This document shows positions 44,900 to 55,727 of a stretch of DNA of 64,000 bases, in pieces (position 1 is the first letter of the stretch; the number at the start of each line of letters is the position of its first letter). This DNA is from Cenococcum geophilum 1.58 (Eukaryota; Ascomycota; Dothideomycetes; Gloniales; Gloniaceae). The translations under genes and the position numbers were made by a program. The DNA is taken from positions 1,674,001-1,738,000 of the forward strand of contig KV748179.1 in the NCBI GenBank assembly GCA_001692895.1, written 5' to 3'. Under the pieces are notes generated by a model. That model searched no databases. It worked only from the letters and a program-made list of their open reading frames with translations, and was not told the DNA's origin.

Positions 44900-45720
44900 T
44901 CCGTTACGGTAATATAGGGCGCTATTAACAGCTTATTTAGCCCGTAATTTAACTATTTCGGCCATTGCCTTCCATATTACAGCTGCTCGTTCCGTAATAG
45001 ATGGGGCAAAAGGGCCTAGGTTGCTTATCCTTAAGTAGGCTCCGTAGACCAAAAGGGTGGGTACTAGTCTATTAGGGCTAGCGGTGTTGTTAACGGCTTT
45101 TACGGCCATCTATAAAGCCAGTTCCTTTTAGATGTCCTTACACTCATCTATAATAATCTAGTAAGCTCTCTATAAAGCTAGGTGAGCTCACTTAACAAGC
45201 CCAACAGACCAATACGCCTCAACTAGGACAGCTTTTATTAATATAGCCATAGCCGTAGCATACTGCTAGAATTCCTTACTAATGAAATTCCTACCGGCGT
45301 TGTAGGTAATATACTAAGGGGGTCTAACGTATATATCAATCCAGCAGGTCCGTAAAATATCCTAAGTATACTTTATGGATATATTTTACAACTAACAGGC
45401 GGCTTAGTAGCGGGTTGCCTCGTTAATTATATATAATACTAGGCTGCCGTTAATGTATATAATGTCTACATACACTAAGTAGTTAAAGTCAAGGTCCTTA
45501 CAAAGGGTGAACTTAAATTGGCCTAGGGAACGTCCGTATTTCTGGCAAAAAAAACAGTATTTAGTCAGGTAATCAACTACCTTCCTATTAACGTCGTCGT
45601 GTCCAAAGCGTTTAAGGACTTTATATAGCTTTTCAGCTAACAGGTAGCCGAAACAGCGGTGCAGACGGTAGATCTCCATACTAGTAAGGTAGCACGGGTT
45701 ATAGTCGAAAGATTCCTAAA
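44900..45720 (-). pseudogene. Copia H integrase
   Basis: A 91-codon stretch stays open (45679 to 45404, minus). It reads EIYRLHRCFGYLLAEKLYKV, then DYLTKYCFFCQKYGRS, then GQFKFTL and FNYLVYVDIIYINGS. This is the zinc-binding N-terminus (His-His-Cys-Cys pattern; CFFCQ intact, one His as Tyr) leading into the catalytic Asp of the integrase core (VDI). In functional relatives the integrase inserts the element DNA. The remainder, to about 44900, carries stops. Confidence 0.83.
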
Positions 45721-46379
45721 TATAGGTCTGTAAAGTCTCTCCCTATATAAGGAACGGGTGTCTAAATTATTGTATAATTAGCAGGGTAACATACTTACTT
45801 CCTAGGGCAGTTACGGGGCCGATCAAGATGTCCGTAATATTATTGTAGTAAACCTATAACCTATCCATATCCGTAAGGCAAAGTAAGAAAGGGGTGTCTG
45901 CTTTTACTATGTAGAAGTTAACTAGGCTAATTAGGGTCTTAACTGCAACTAATCCAATTAATGCAGTTAAGCTAATGCCGAATTAGACGTTTACGGCCCC
46001 AGTTTACATAATATCAATATCCGTATTATCATTTACGGTAGTCCTATATACGAGATATTATCCGTAGCCTACAGTAGACTTCTTAAAGGCGCCTATGTCG
46101 ATTATAACACCGTAGAATTCCTTAATGGTATAGCGTTCTGTAGTAATATATACAAATAAGTCCTGCTTATAATCTATAACGTCTGTAATAGGGGTGCTTG
46201 CAGAATAGTTTTCAGGCGTAACTAAGTATATAAAGGAACGGTCGGCTAATACAGTCGTAATATTAAAGGCTTAGCTGTCCGTAAAAGGTCTAAAAGTAGT
46301 TAGAAATATCTCTAAGGTCTCTTATTCCTAAGCGTCTAAGTTAAAGTCAATTATAAGGGCTTCTATTAACTTATTAGGG

Positions 46380-46633
46380 GGCTCTTCTACTTCCTCTCCT
46401 TCATATTCCAAAATGAACTAGTTAATACGGCTATTAAGTCTCTTCCTAGACTTATTACGTTCTTCCTAGGTATGCCTTATAGACCAACATCCTTCCTTAC
46501 CGTATATAAAGCACTTCTAGCTGGTTTGTCTGCGGGGGTATATTTTTATATAGGGGTTACTACAGGGGTTACGGGTAGGACTTAGTTAGTACGGGTACTA
46601 CTAGCGGTAGCGGCGGTCCGTAAAGTAGACGTC
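46380..46633 (-). pseudogene. Copia H gag zinc knuckle
   Basis: The minus strand at about 46535-46430 reads KCFIYGKEGCWSIRHT-stop-EER. This matches the CxxC...C...H knuckle of this Copia lineage (form CFxCGKEGCWSxRHT), with one Cys changed to Tyr. Confidence 0.75.
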
Positions 46634-46858
46634 TAAGTAGGTTAACTACGTATTATTTAACTTTTAAATATATTAAGTGGGTTAACTACGTGTTATTTAA
46701 CTTTTAAATATGTTAAGTAGGTTAACTGCGTATTATTTAACTTTTAAATATATTAAGTTGGTTAATTGCGTATTAAGTTAGTTAATTTGCATATTAATTA
46801 CGCGAAACGCGCTAAACAAAGTCTACTTAAATCTTATCCTGTAAATATTTTCCCAATA
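46634..46858. repeat. Element X fragment (copy 3)
   Basis: This 225-bp piece of an X end, in the orientation of X2, has AAGTAGGTTAACTACG-type units, the GCGAAACGCG stretch and the terminus ATATTTTCCCAATA. It joins Copia H on the left. The other X end is absent. Confidence 0.78.
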
Positions 46859-47323
46859 TATAATTTAGGAGGTGTTTCCCTTAGCGTAATATAACCTCCT
46901 TATATATAGCTTATACCTATATATAACCACTAAATATATTACTCTATTCTAGGATTTAGTTTATAGTTTAAGAAACCGGTAACATATATATTATTAGAAA
47001 ATTCCTCACTAACTTATGCCTAAAAGTAAGATTTAGGCGTTTGTATTTAATAGTAGCTTATTCTATTTCTAAAACCCATTCTTTAGGAGCATATATAGTT
47101 ATATTATTAAAGGCTAAGAATAAAATAGTATCCTAATAATAAACTTCTAGTAATCTTAAACGATTTCCTTTATATATCTAATGCTTTCCCTAGCTATACT
47201 AAATTCTAAAGCAGAAAAAGGGCACTAGCTAAATCTTATAGCTCCTCTACCCCTAATTTTATTAGTTATTATCTATCGGCATTTCTACCTTAAGAGCCTA
47301 TAGGATCTCCTTTACCGTACTAT
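46859..47323. other. Unassigned AT-rich degenerate sequence
   Basis: No family motif recognised on either strand. The sequence continues on the far side of the solo LTR at 47324, with ACTAT duplicated at 47319-47323 and 47517-47521. Confidence 0.5.
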
Positions 47324-47516
47324 TGTGACGGCTCGAACCATTAAACAAATGTCTTAACAAAGACTTGCATAAATGCTTGCAAGATGAAGCGAACGAATGC
47401 TGTATTACGAAGATATTAAGCTAAGGAGCAGAAGAAGGTGGTGAGGCCACGTCTATATACACACGCCAAGTCTTAAGCGAAACCCTGACTAGGTGACGCG
47501 CCCCAGCGCCGTTATA
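47324..47516 (-). mobile_element. Solo LTR related to Gypsy A
   Basis: 193 bp, plus strand TGTGACGGCTCG ... CAGCGCCGTTATA, flanked by a perfect ACTAT duplication. Shared blocks with the Gypsy A LTR (AACGAATGCT, ATTAAGCTAAG, CAGCGCCGTTA) show a sister subfamily. Orientation is given as in Gypsy A. Confidence 0.88.
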
Positions 47517-47521
47517 ACTAT

Positions 47522-50460
47522 ATTTCTTTATCTAACACCCATTTGTCTTCTATACCTCTACCTTTAGAAATACTATAAAAACTTAAACGAATAGATAGCG
47601 CTGTTATAGTAGGGCGGAACTTAAGCCTAGACTATTATTAGAAGTAGCAATAAGTTCTATATTTCCCGTAACAAAGCTAAGCGGCCGCCCTTAGCGGCAA
47701 GGTATAAAAATTATCCCCTCTATTGGCTAGTAGGGTGGAGTATATATATTATAAAACTAGATCAGACCGGCCTAGAATTATTAGTATAGTAGTAGGGGTA
47801 AATTTATATATAGGTAGCCTTTAAAGAGTATTAAAGCGATAAATCTAATAAGAGAGGAGCCCTGCCCACTTTACTCCCTCCCCCCTTTATAAAATGTTTG
47901 GTAATTGCTAAAGATAGGATTAGGGGTATTATATAAGGCGCTATTATGCGAATATAGCTGTAAAGATATTTAACTTAGTTATAGTACTCTTTTGGCTAAG
48001 CGAGCGGCGCAGGATCTATATTAAGTAAGAGTAAGAATTGCGGTTAAATAGTACTGGTATTTAAACGAGATAAATCTAACGTTATATAGCTGGCTCCTTG
48101 CTAAACCTATAGCGGTAGTCTCTAAGTTATAGCTATAGCTATATTATACTAGTGCTAATACTCTACCCTATAGAGATTAGTTACTAAATGCTAAGACTAT
48201 TAAAGAAAACGTATCTTCCTAAATAGAACTACCCTTCTAAATAGAACCACTATAATTCTTAGCTTTGAATATTAGTAATAATATAAACCTACCTTCTACC
48301 CCTTTCTCTGCCAACTAATATAGCCTATAATTACTAATAGATAACTAAAAAGTATAGGCGGTAAAAACCGGTAGTAAAGAGTAAGATCGCGCCCTTTTTA
48401 TTATAATCTACCGCGCTAATAATTAATAGGGAAAAGTCCTTAAGGTATTAAGAAAGGAGGAACGTAAACGTCTTTTTATAGAAGCACACGCTTAAAAAGC
48501 ATAGTAACTCTTAAGGAATTATGTGGTCGTAGCCCAGCGATCCCTATAACTAGCAAAACCTAAAGTAAAGTATACTACTGCTATTCTGTTAGAATCCCTT
48601 TTACTATACTATAAAACTTATCTATATTTAGCTATACCAAGACCTATTAGCACCTCTACGAATAGAAAGAAAGCAATTATATAAGCTTAAAGATTTACTT
48701 CCAGCGGAATACCTTTAAAAGTGACTACGGCAATCCTCTATATACCCCCTCTTAAAGTATATACTTAGTAAAGAGGTGGCTACCAAGTATAACCTAACCT
48801 AACCTAACTTAGAAAAGTTTAACAAATTATCTACTTAGTTGGCGTAAGAGAAGATAGACATTAGATTAGTTACTTTTTTAAGGGGAAAGGGTAGTAGAAG
48901 GCCGTTATAAAGTTAGTCGCGCTATTTAAAAAGGAGCGCTACCGCCGAGTTTAATCTAGAGATATTAATATAAAGGTCTTAGAAAACGTCTTATACCGCT
49001 ACTAATTATCGCTTTATTAAATTAGAGAGCATAAGGATATATATTAAAGCTAGATTACCGCTAGAAGAAGTTAAAAAATCTATTAAAGCTGTTATTTAGA
49101 GTAAAATTTCTCTAGTAAGGAAGGAAGAGCTAAATAAGCTCGCTAAAGATTTCTATTATAACTTCTTAACGATTCTACGTGGGCCGGCCGGGGAAGATAA
49201 CTACGTGGAAGTTCTCTATAAGACACTTTCCTATATATTTCCTAGGGATAAGTTTATACACTTAAGAAAAGCAGGTATAGTACTCTATTTCTTTATATTT
49301 CTCTTAGCAAAACTAATATACCTTTAACTAAAATGCTAACTCGTAACGTATATCTAATTATTAGACTAGCGACTAGTTCTTAAGCCTTATACCTATTTCT
49401 CCTAGGACTTTAGTTTTCTAAATAAGACCGGCAATAATTTTAACGATAATATACTCCCAGAGGAAGCGACTAAGAAAGTCCCTAACGAAACTATATTTTA
49501 GGTTATCCTAAGAAAACGAGCGTAGGTAGCTACTAAGTACCTTTCTCTATAATAGTTCTCCGAATCTGTTATTATAGATAAACTAGATATCGCGGATAAA
49601 GTAAGTCTCTTATAGTAGCTTTTTATAACCTTTTAAATTGAGAATAGCAGTTGCTAGAGCTAGGCTAAATACTAATTATTATAAGGCACTAGTAGTAAAT
49701 AAAGCTATGCTACTATCTTTACTACCTACCCGGTCCTAAACAAAAATAAATAACTCTCCTATTAAGACACCTTATTTAGATATTACTATCGGTATTTTCT
49801 AGGATATATTAGTATAAGAATTATATTATATATAGGGTCTTAACCGTATCTAGGTAAAGTATTTTCTAAAAGATCTCTAGTAGAAGACTATATATTAAGA
49901 TAGTAGGAGACAAAAAGAACCTATACTTTGCAGTAAACTAACTTAAAAAGCGCTCTAAATTTGCTTCCCTTTTTTAGTTATAGAGGGTAAATTATATGCA
50001 ACTAGCAAGCATATCTTTAATATAGAGAATTATGCCGCAGCCTTAAGGGTATACGCACTTAAAATTTAACACGATCTTAACTATTTAGCCTAATAAGCCT
50101 CTCTTTCTAAAGACGCCCTATTATAAAGTCCTTACTTACTAGCAAAAATCCCTCTAGTTTTCTCTATCTGTACCTAAGGGCCCTTTTATAAGCTTTAGGC
50201 TTATTATGCTATTATAGAAGGGAATATCTATAAATTTTATATAATACTAATTAAGACCTATTATACGCCTATACCAAACAAAGTTTTATAGTGGTTAATA
50301 TAGGTAGATAACGTTATAATATAGGGGGCTAGGGAATTTCTAGAAGGCGTAGTAAAGTAGCTAGGGATAATAGCTAGACGGGCTAGAAGCGGAGGAGTTT
50401 AGTTACTTTTCTTAAGCAGAACTATAATAGAAGAATTTATAATAAGTACTATTGGCCTAG
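47522..50460 (+). pseudogene. Unrecognised degenerate coding-like region
   Basis: Plus-strand frames contain long runs with few stops and ordinary residue composition. At 49100-49324, 75 codons are free of stops without an ATG, including RGPAGEDNYVEVLYKTLSYI and FPRDKFIHLRKAG. Other runs are EERKRLFIEAHA near 48455 and LPLEEVKKSIKAVI near 49055. I recognise no known domain. Spacing suggests a single long protein spanning more than 2 kb. It could be a DNA transposon or a non-repeat gene decayed by RIP. Confidence 0.4.
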
Positions 50461-50751
50461 TAAATTAATCCGGCAGAATGCTAAAACGTACCTTAGTTTT
50501 TTTTTAAAAAAAAACCTTGTATTATAATCCAACTATTATATTTGTTTTTAAACCACTTTTTACTTTATGTAAAATATATAAGCGTAAAAAATAAGGTGGA
50601 GACCACATATTAGGAAATGAGGTTCTTTTATAGGTAAGGCGCACTCGCTTCCCTACTCTAGTTTAGCTAAGACCCAACCTTAACCTTAACTATAAAAGGC
50701 CTTCTCCCTCACTACTTTTGCCCTAAAAAGAATAACTAAGTTAGGGCGCAA
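50461..50751. other. AT-rich spacer with A/T palindrome
   Basis: Nothing coding was seen. An 18-bp palindrome (nine T then nine A) lies at about 50491-50509. A sequence ATAAGGTGGAGACC at 50591 resembles the TIR that begins at 50752. Confidence 0.5.
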
Positions 50752-51615
50752 ATATAAGGTGGCTTGGAAGCCCACCTGGGTTTATAAGAGCGGGCTTTTA
50801 AATTCTAAAGATGCCCTTAAGTCTTACTAAAGGCGCGTCCGGCATGCTAAGGTTAGATTATTATAGGTGCACTCTATAAAAGTAAAGGGCAGAGCTGCTA
50901 TGCGTAAGGGACGGTAGTAATACTTTAGGATATCCTCGTTCTTAGATAGTGGTGCTCTTTTTAGCTTAAAGATCTATTTCCGGTTTAGTATTCTTATTCT
51001 TAGCGTATTTAGCAGAAGTATCTTATAATTTCCGGTCTAATAGATTTAATTTTTTTTATACGCTCCATATAATATACGGCGGTAAAACTCTAATTACCGC
51101 CTATGTAAGTTATATTATTGCTTAGCTAGTTACGTTATACTACGTTTCTATATTAAACCGGTTTTTCTAGCTAAATAAGGATCTGCGAAACACCTACTAC
51201 ACTTAGCTAGCGCTAGATTTAGTATATAACGCCGTCAATACGCTTAATAAGGCCCCCCTGGTAGATATAAAGCTATGCCTTTTTCTTCCTCTACGTAATA
51301 TCTTAAATATAGAATATAGCTTTAGCTTATAGACGAGAACTCTATATTTTTATAAGGCCGTTACGTGCTATAGGCTCTACTAGATATACTAGGAGTAGAG
51401 AGGTGTTATAGAGCTTAGAGTAGTAGTATACCGTTACGTGCAATATTATAGGGGTAGCCTTAAAACGACTAATAAGCCTTATAACGGGCTAAACGGGCAC
51501 TAAAACTTTAGCTACACCTTATACGGTAGGTGGATTGGTAGTAAAGCTCTTTTACCTAATGGGTAAACTAAACCACCAATCTACCTGCTTAGTAGAGTTG
51601 TGCAAGCCACCTTAT
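50752..51615. mobile_element. Possible small TIR element
   Basis: ATAAGGTGGCTTG at 50752 is inverted as CAAGCCACCTTAT at 51603-51615, enclosing 864 bp without recognised coding sequence. A 15-bp stem (AGGTGGATTGGTAGT with AACCACCAATCTACCT) lies just inside the right end at 51528-51588. No clear target duplication was found. Confidence 0.42.
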
Positions 51616-52399
51616 TTTACTATGTAAGCTTTATATAAGGGGTAGGCAGGGGGATAGCAATGGTAAGATTAAGCACCTTACCTATTTGGGCAGGTGTTAT
51701 AGCAGGTAAATTGCCAGAAAAACCGGTCTATTTTAGTCTTAATGCTGCTCTAATTAGTAGTAGATTCAATTTACCGTCCAACCCGGTCCCCCTAATGGGT
51801 CCACGCAGACTAATTCCTATAGGAAAAGCTTATATTATACTGAGAAAACCCATTTTTTAGGTGAACAAAAAACCTCTAAGGGAAACGTAAGAGGTAATAC
51901 TTCCAGATAGCATCCGTACTACATTAATAGGAGAAGAAAAACACTATTAGGTTGCTGCTTTAAGACTTCCCTTATATAAGAGTGTCTAAAATGCCTATCT
52001 TGCCCTTATCTGCCATTTAAACCATTTTTACCATGTCTGTGTATTGCCTATATAAAGTTATATGCCTATCCCTAGCTCCTTTTCCAAGTCTCCTATAAAT
52101 ATCTCCTAATAATAATAACGCTTGCGCTCCGCCCGGGCCTGCATACTAAGGTCTCTTATCCATTCCTTTATTAAAAGGTTTCTACAATGGGGTATATATA
52201 ACTTAGTATCGCTTTTACCCTAAGTCCCAACCCTAGGCCCTTATACCTATTCATAAGGTATAGGAGGACGCTTTAGTATTTAATAGGGGTAACCAGTCCC
52301 TATAACTAGATACTTAGGTTACCAGGTAATGTTAAAATAGGGGGCTTCTGCTACGCTTAGGGCGCGGATTATTTGCGTATATATATAGTTGCTGTACAG
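51616..52399. other. Unassigned interval
   Basis: The open frame at 51660-51860 has no recognised motif. The complementary frame also lacks one. Base composition is less AT-biased than in neighbouring relics. I see no gene I can support. Confidence 0.4.
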
Positions 52400-52720
52400 T
52401 ATATATAGTATTTGTAGGAGGGAGGGGGTACGCCGGAGGGATAATTGCTTATCAATTTAAATAACCGAACGTGTACAATAGACGTAGTAGCTATGTTTAA
52501 ACTTTTTGCTGGGGCTCACCCCCTAGTAAAAAAATTTCACACCACTACCACCACGTCGCTGCGCAGGCGCTGCGCAGCCGTATATACGTCTCTGCGTTTA
52601 CTCTAGTAGTTTATTAACACAATCCAAATGGAACATCAATAGTAGCTGCTAGGTTCCCGGGCTCCACCGCGTGGAGGTGTAAAGGCCGATTTCATCGAGC
52701 CCTGCTGCTCTAATTAAGAA
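52400..52720. other. GC-richer island with hairpins
   Basis: The stretch has more CG, CA and TG steps than its surroundings (for example CACCACTACCACCACGTCG). CTGCGCAG occurs twice around a 3-nt loop at about 52559-52577, giving an 8-bp stem. A palindromic CGTATATACG follows, then CTCTAG before T at about 52600-52605. No coding motif was found. A Helitron-like 3' end is one reading, but the 5' end is not visible. Confidence 0.4.
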
Positions 52721-54232
52721 TACTTTAGTATCCTAGCTTACCTCCCCTAGCGGCTTATATGGATTGCTTTATATCCTACCTTTTGCTTATCCCACGTTAC
52801 TAGTACGGCCCTACTAGGGACTAATAAAATGTATCTTTTAGCCTAAGAGAATTCCAACCAGTTTCTAACTAATTTCTACTTAAATCCCCCCTCTATTATC
52901 TAATATAGAATCTTTTTAGAACAACCTTTTCTCCTTAATAAACCTAACACTATAGTATTAATTTAGGCATTATAACGAAATTAGCACCAACTATTACTAA
53001 TTAATAGCGCTATAACTAAACTCCTTATAACCGCTAAGATAATTAAACTTTAGAAAGGCGTAAAGCCTTATAAGTATAAACGTATCTAGGAGGCCTTTAA
53101 TATACTTACGAAGCTAGTAGAGCCTCTTAGCTTAGGAATAGGTAGAAGGCGGAAGAGCTACCAGCATTTTCTAAAGAGGATTAATAATAACTGCGGTCCT
53201 TAAATGGTTATAATTAGTGCCGTTAGGCTTAGGTAATTAACCGTTATAAGTATAAGAGAGTATAATAAACTCCGCCTCCCTTTAGAGATTAAAAAAAATA
53301 AAAAAGCCTTAAAATCCCTAATTCTCTAAACGCTGGCGGAGGAATATACTATAAAAGGTTAAAAAGTTCTGTCGTAATAATAACTAATAGCTAACTATAC
53401 TAGTCCTATTAAGTATATAGGGTACTACAGAAAACTAAATAACTATTACCTTATAGGCGCCTTAACAGACCATAGATACTCCGCTGCTATAGCCTATAAA
53501 ATTAGATTAGTCTACTATGCTAGAGCTAAGCTCTCTAGATATATATAAGTAACCTTATACTAAGTATTTAGAGGCCCCTAGTTTTATACCTCTATTAGGC
53601 GTTACTAAATCTAAGGAAGGATATAAAGAATAATAGCTTTAGGGCGAGCAGTTAAGTATATAGGATATTCCTATTAGGCAAATATTTGCTACTAACTAAT
53701 ATTTACCTTAGACTTATTTTCTAGGCAGGTCTTCTAGCTAACATTATAAGATATTTAAGCTATTATTATGTCTAACCAGGTCCGGGGTAAAGTGCGGTTA
53801 ATAGAACTATACTAAAACCACTCGTTCCTATTTATAATAATAGCTATTTTAAAGGTAATATATAACTACTTTAGTAAATAATATTACCGTCTTATATAAC
53901 GTATCTATATACGAATATAGAATTAGCCTATTTCTTTACAGTATATTTAATTTTAATAGCCCTAAAGAAACGGTAATATTATCTAGTATCCTATGGCAAT
54001 ATTACTAATCTGTTACCATTCTTACTATTTTCTATCCTAACTATACTAATAAAAATATTTCTTTATTTATTATCCGATTTTTAATAGATATTAAGAGAGT
54101 CACTAATGCTAGAGATATCGATAATAACAGCTATAGTGTTTTTAGGTAGGGAGGTCTAATATATAGCTTCGGTAAAGGAGTTAGACTTAATTTAGCACTC
54201 GTTATAATTTAGCTACTTAAAAATTAGTCTAT
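52721..54232 (+). pseudogene. Second unrecognised coding-like region
   Basis: A plus-strand frame from about 53045 to 53640 reads KGVKPYKYKRI, then EAFNILTKLVEPLSLGIGRR, then YYRKLNNYYLIGALTDHRYS with few stops, mostly TAG. No family was recognised. It ends at the Gypsy LTR fragment. Confidence 0.38.
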
Positions 54233-54495
54233 TGTTACGGACGCTTTAAGTACGATATTACGACTACTTAGGGAAGAGTTAGAAGAAGCTAGTTAGTTAA
54301 TAAAAGCACGGTCTAGGATAGAGCCTATAGAACTATGTAATGAGGAATAGTAAGTAGAGTTACGTGATATAACCTATATAATTTATGTAATCTATAAGAT
54401 CTGCTATAGAGCAAATAGAGTAGACGGAGTAGATAGAGCAATAACTTTTTTTAGGAGTATAGATATGTATTTAAAGGACTATAGTCCCTATATTA
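54233..54495 (+). repeat. Truncated LTR of the Gypsy B/K family
   Basis: TGTTACGGACGCTTTAAG starts a stretch that follows the K LTR for about 260 bp, then diverges after CAGTCCCTA-equivalent sequence. The remaining 160 bp and any internal region are missing. Confidence 0.8.
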
Positions 54496-54599
54496 GGAAA
54501 ATGTTTATGCCTTCTAATAGTACTAATAGGCTCCTAACAGCTCCTATTAGGGCTACTAGGATCTCCAGGAGATACTTACACTCGGCGTCCTATTAAAAA

Positions 54600-54745
54600 C
54601 CTATTAGGAGGCGCCCGGACTACTAGGATTACTAGGACCTCTAAGACCTCTAGGACCTCCAGGACCATTAGGACCATTAGGACTATTAGGACTATTAGGA
54701 CCATTAGGATAATTAAAACAATTAGGATAATTAGGATAATAATTA
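54600..54745. repeat. 9-bp CATTAGGAC satellite
   Basis: Units such as ACCATTAGG and ACCTCTAGG repeat about 14 times. On the minus strand one frame gives Gly-Pro-Asn/Arg triplets, collagen-like in form only. Confidence 0.78.
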
Positions 54746-55045
54746 AATAATAAAAATTCTAGATTTCAAAATAAGGTATATTAATACTCCAGTATTTATA
54801 GCAGTTAAAATATAAAAATTAGTTCAATTTTAGGCCCTATTCTATATATAGGATGCTTTAAGCTATCTAAATAATCCAAATCGATCCTTCCTACCTACCC
54901 CTATGTCCGTGTCTGTGTCTATATCTACTTAGGCGTCAAGCGATCAATTAAGGGGAAAGCCTTCGCAGAGGCTCTAAATTGTCAATTAGCGGTGTTCCTG
55001 ATAATCCACCGGTCGTGTACTGATTTCCTAACTAGGCCTAGTGCC

Positions 55046-55215
55046 TGTCCTACCTATCCTGCCTATCCTGCCTATCCTGCCTATCCTGCCTATCCTACCT
55101 ATCCTGCTTATCCTACCTGTCCTACCTATTCTGCCTATCCTACCTGTCCTACCTATTCTACCTATCCTGCCTGTCCTGCCTGTCCTACCTGTCCTGCCTG
55201 TTCTACCTATCTTAC
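55046..55215. repeat. 9-bp CCTATCCTG satellite
   Basis: About 18 nonamers, CCTATCCTG / CCTGTCCTA. They keep two plus-strand frames open (54992-55282 and 55041-55325), giving YPA or PIL triplets. These are repeat artefacts, not genes. Confidence 0.83.
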
Positions 55216-55265
55216 TATCCTACCTATTCGTGCCTACCTGTCTGTGCCTATCTGTGCCTGCCTAT

Positions 55266-55686
55266 TGTTACGGACGCTTTAAGTACAATGTTACGACTAC
55301 TTGGAGAAGAGTTAGAGGAAGCTAGTTAGTTAATAAGAGTATGGTCTAGAATAGAGCCTGTGGAACTATATAACGAGGAATAGTAAGTAGAGTTACGTAA
55401 TATAATCTATATAATCTGTATAATCTATAAGATCTATTATAGAGCAAATAGAGTAGACGGAGTAGATAGAGTAACGACTTTCTTAGAAGTATGGATGTGT
55501 ATTTAAAGGACTACAGTCCCTACCTAGATAGTTTCTCTTCTTATAGTAAATCTTAGAATATAATTGGAGTTAATCTGTTAGGTAACCACTTTACTAGTTA
55601 TATTATTGTTGTTAACTTTTCTATTTACTTATATACCTAGCCCATTAATAAGTCCACCGTAGTTCCTACTATAAGGCTTTATTATA
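55266..55686 (+). repeat. 5' LTR of Gypsy K
   Basis: Starts TGTTACGGACGCTTTAAG and ends GGCTTTATTATA (Gypsy B: GGTTCCGTTACA). All visible end changes are transitions. Confidence 0.85.
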
Positions 55687-55727
55687 TATTTACTATCTAG
55701 TTTCGGTTTTAACAAAGGTTAAATAAC

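Larger units (their letters stand above)
44241..46633 (-). mobile_element. Ty1/Copia relic H, truncated at both ends
   Basis: In minus direction it shows a gag zinc knuckle near 46550-46480, then protease-to-integrase sequence, and the first part of a reverse transcriptase at 44470-44241. Both LTRs are gone. The gag end is replaced by an X fragment at 46634 and the reverse transcriptase is cut near 44241. It is the same lineage as Copia J (57119-63379). Confidence 0.82.

Noticed and set aside
47522-54232. A Starship-type captain (tyrosine recombinase) or other giant-element cargo
   Set aside because: I looked for the R...HxxR...Y pattern and found no frame I could defend. The region is left unassigned.
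54992-55325. Two open frames of 94-96 codons as a possible proline-rich protein
   Set aside because: Both frames are produced by the same 9-bp satellite and extend only into the adjoining LTR.
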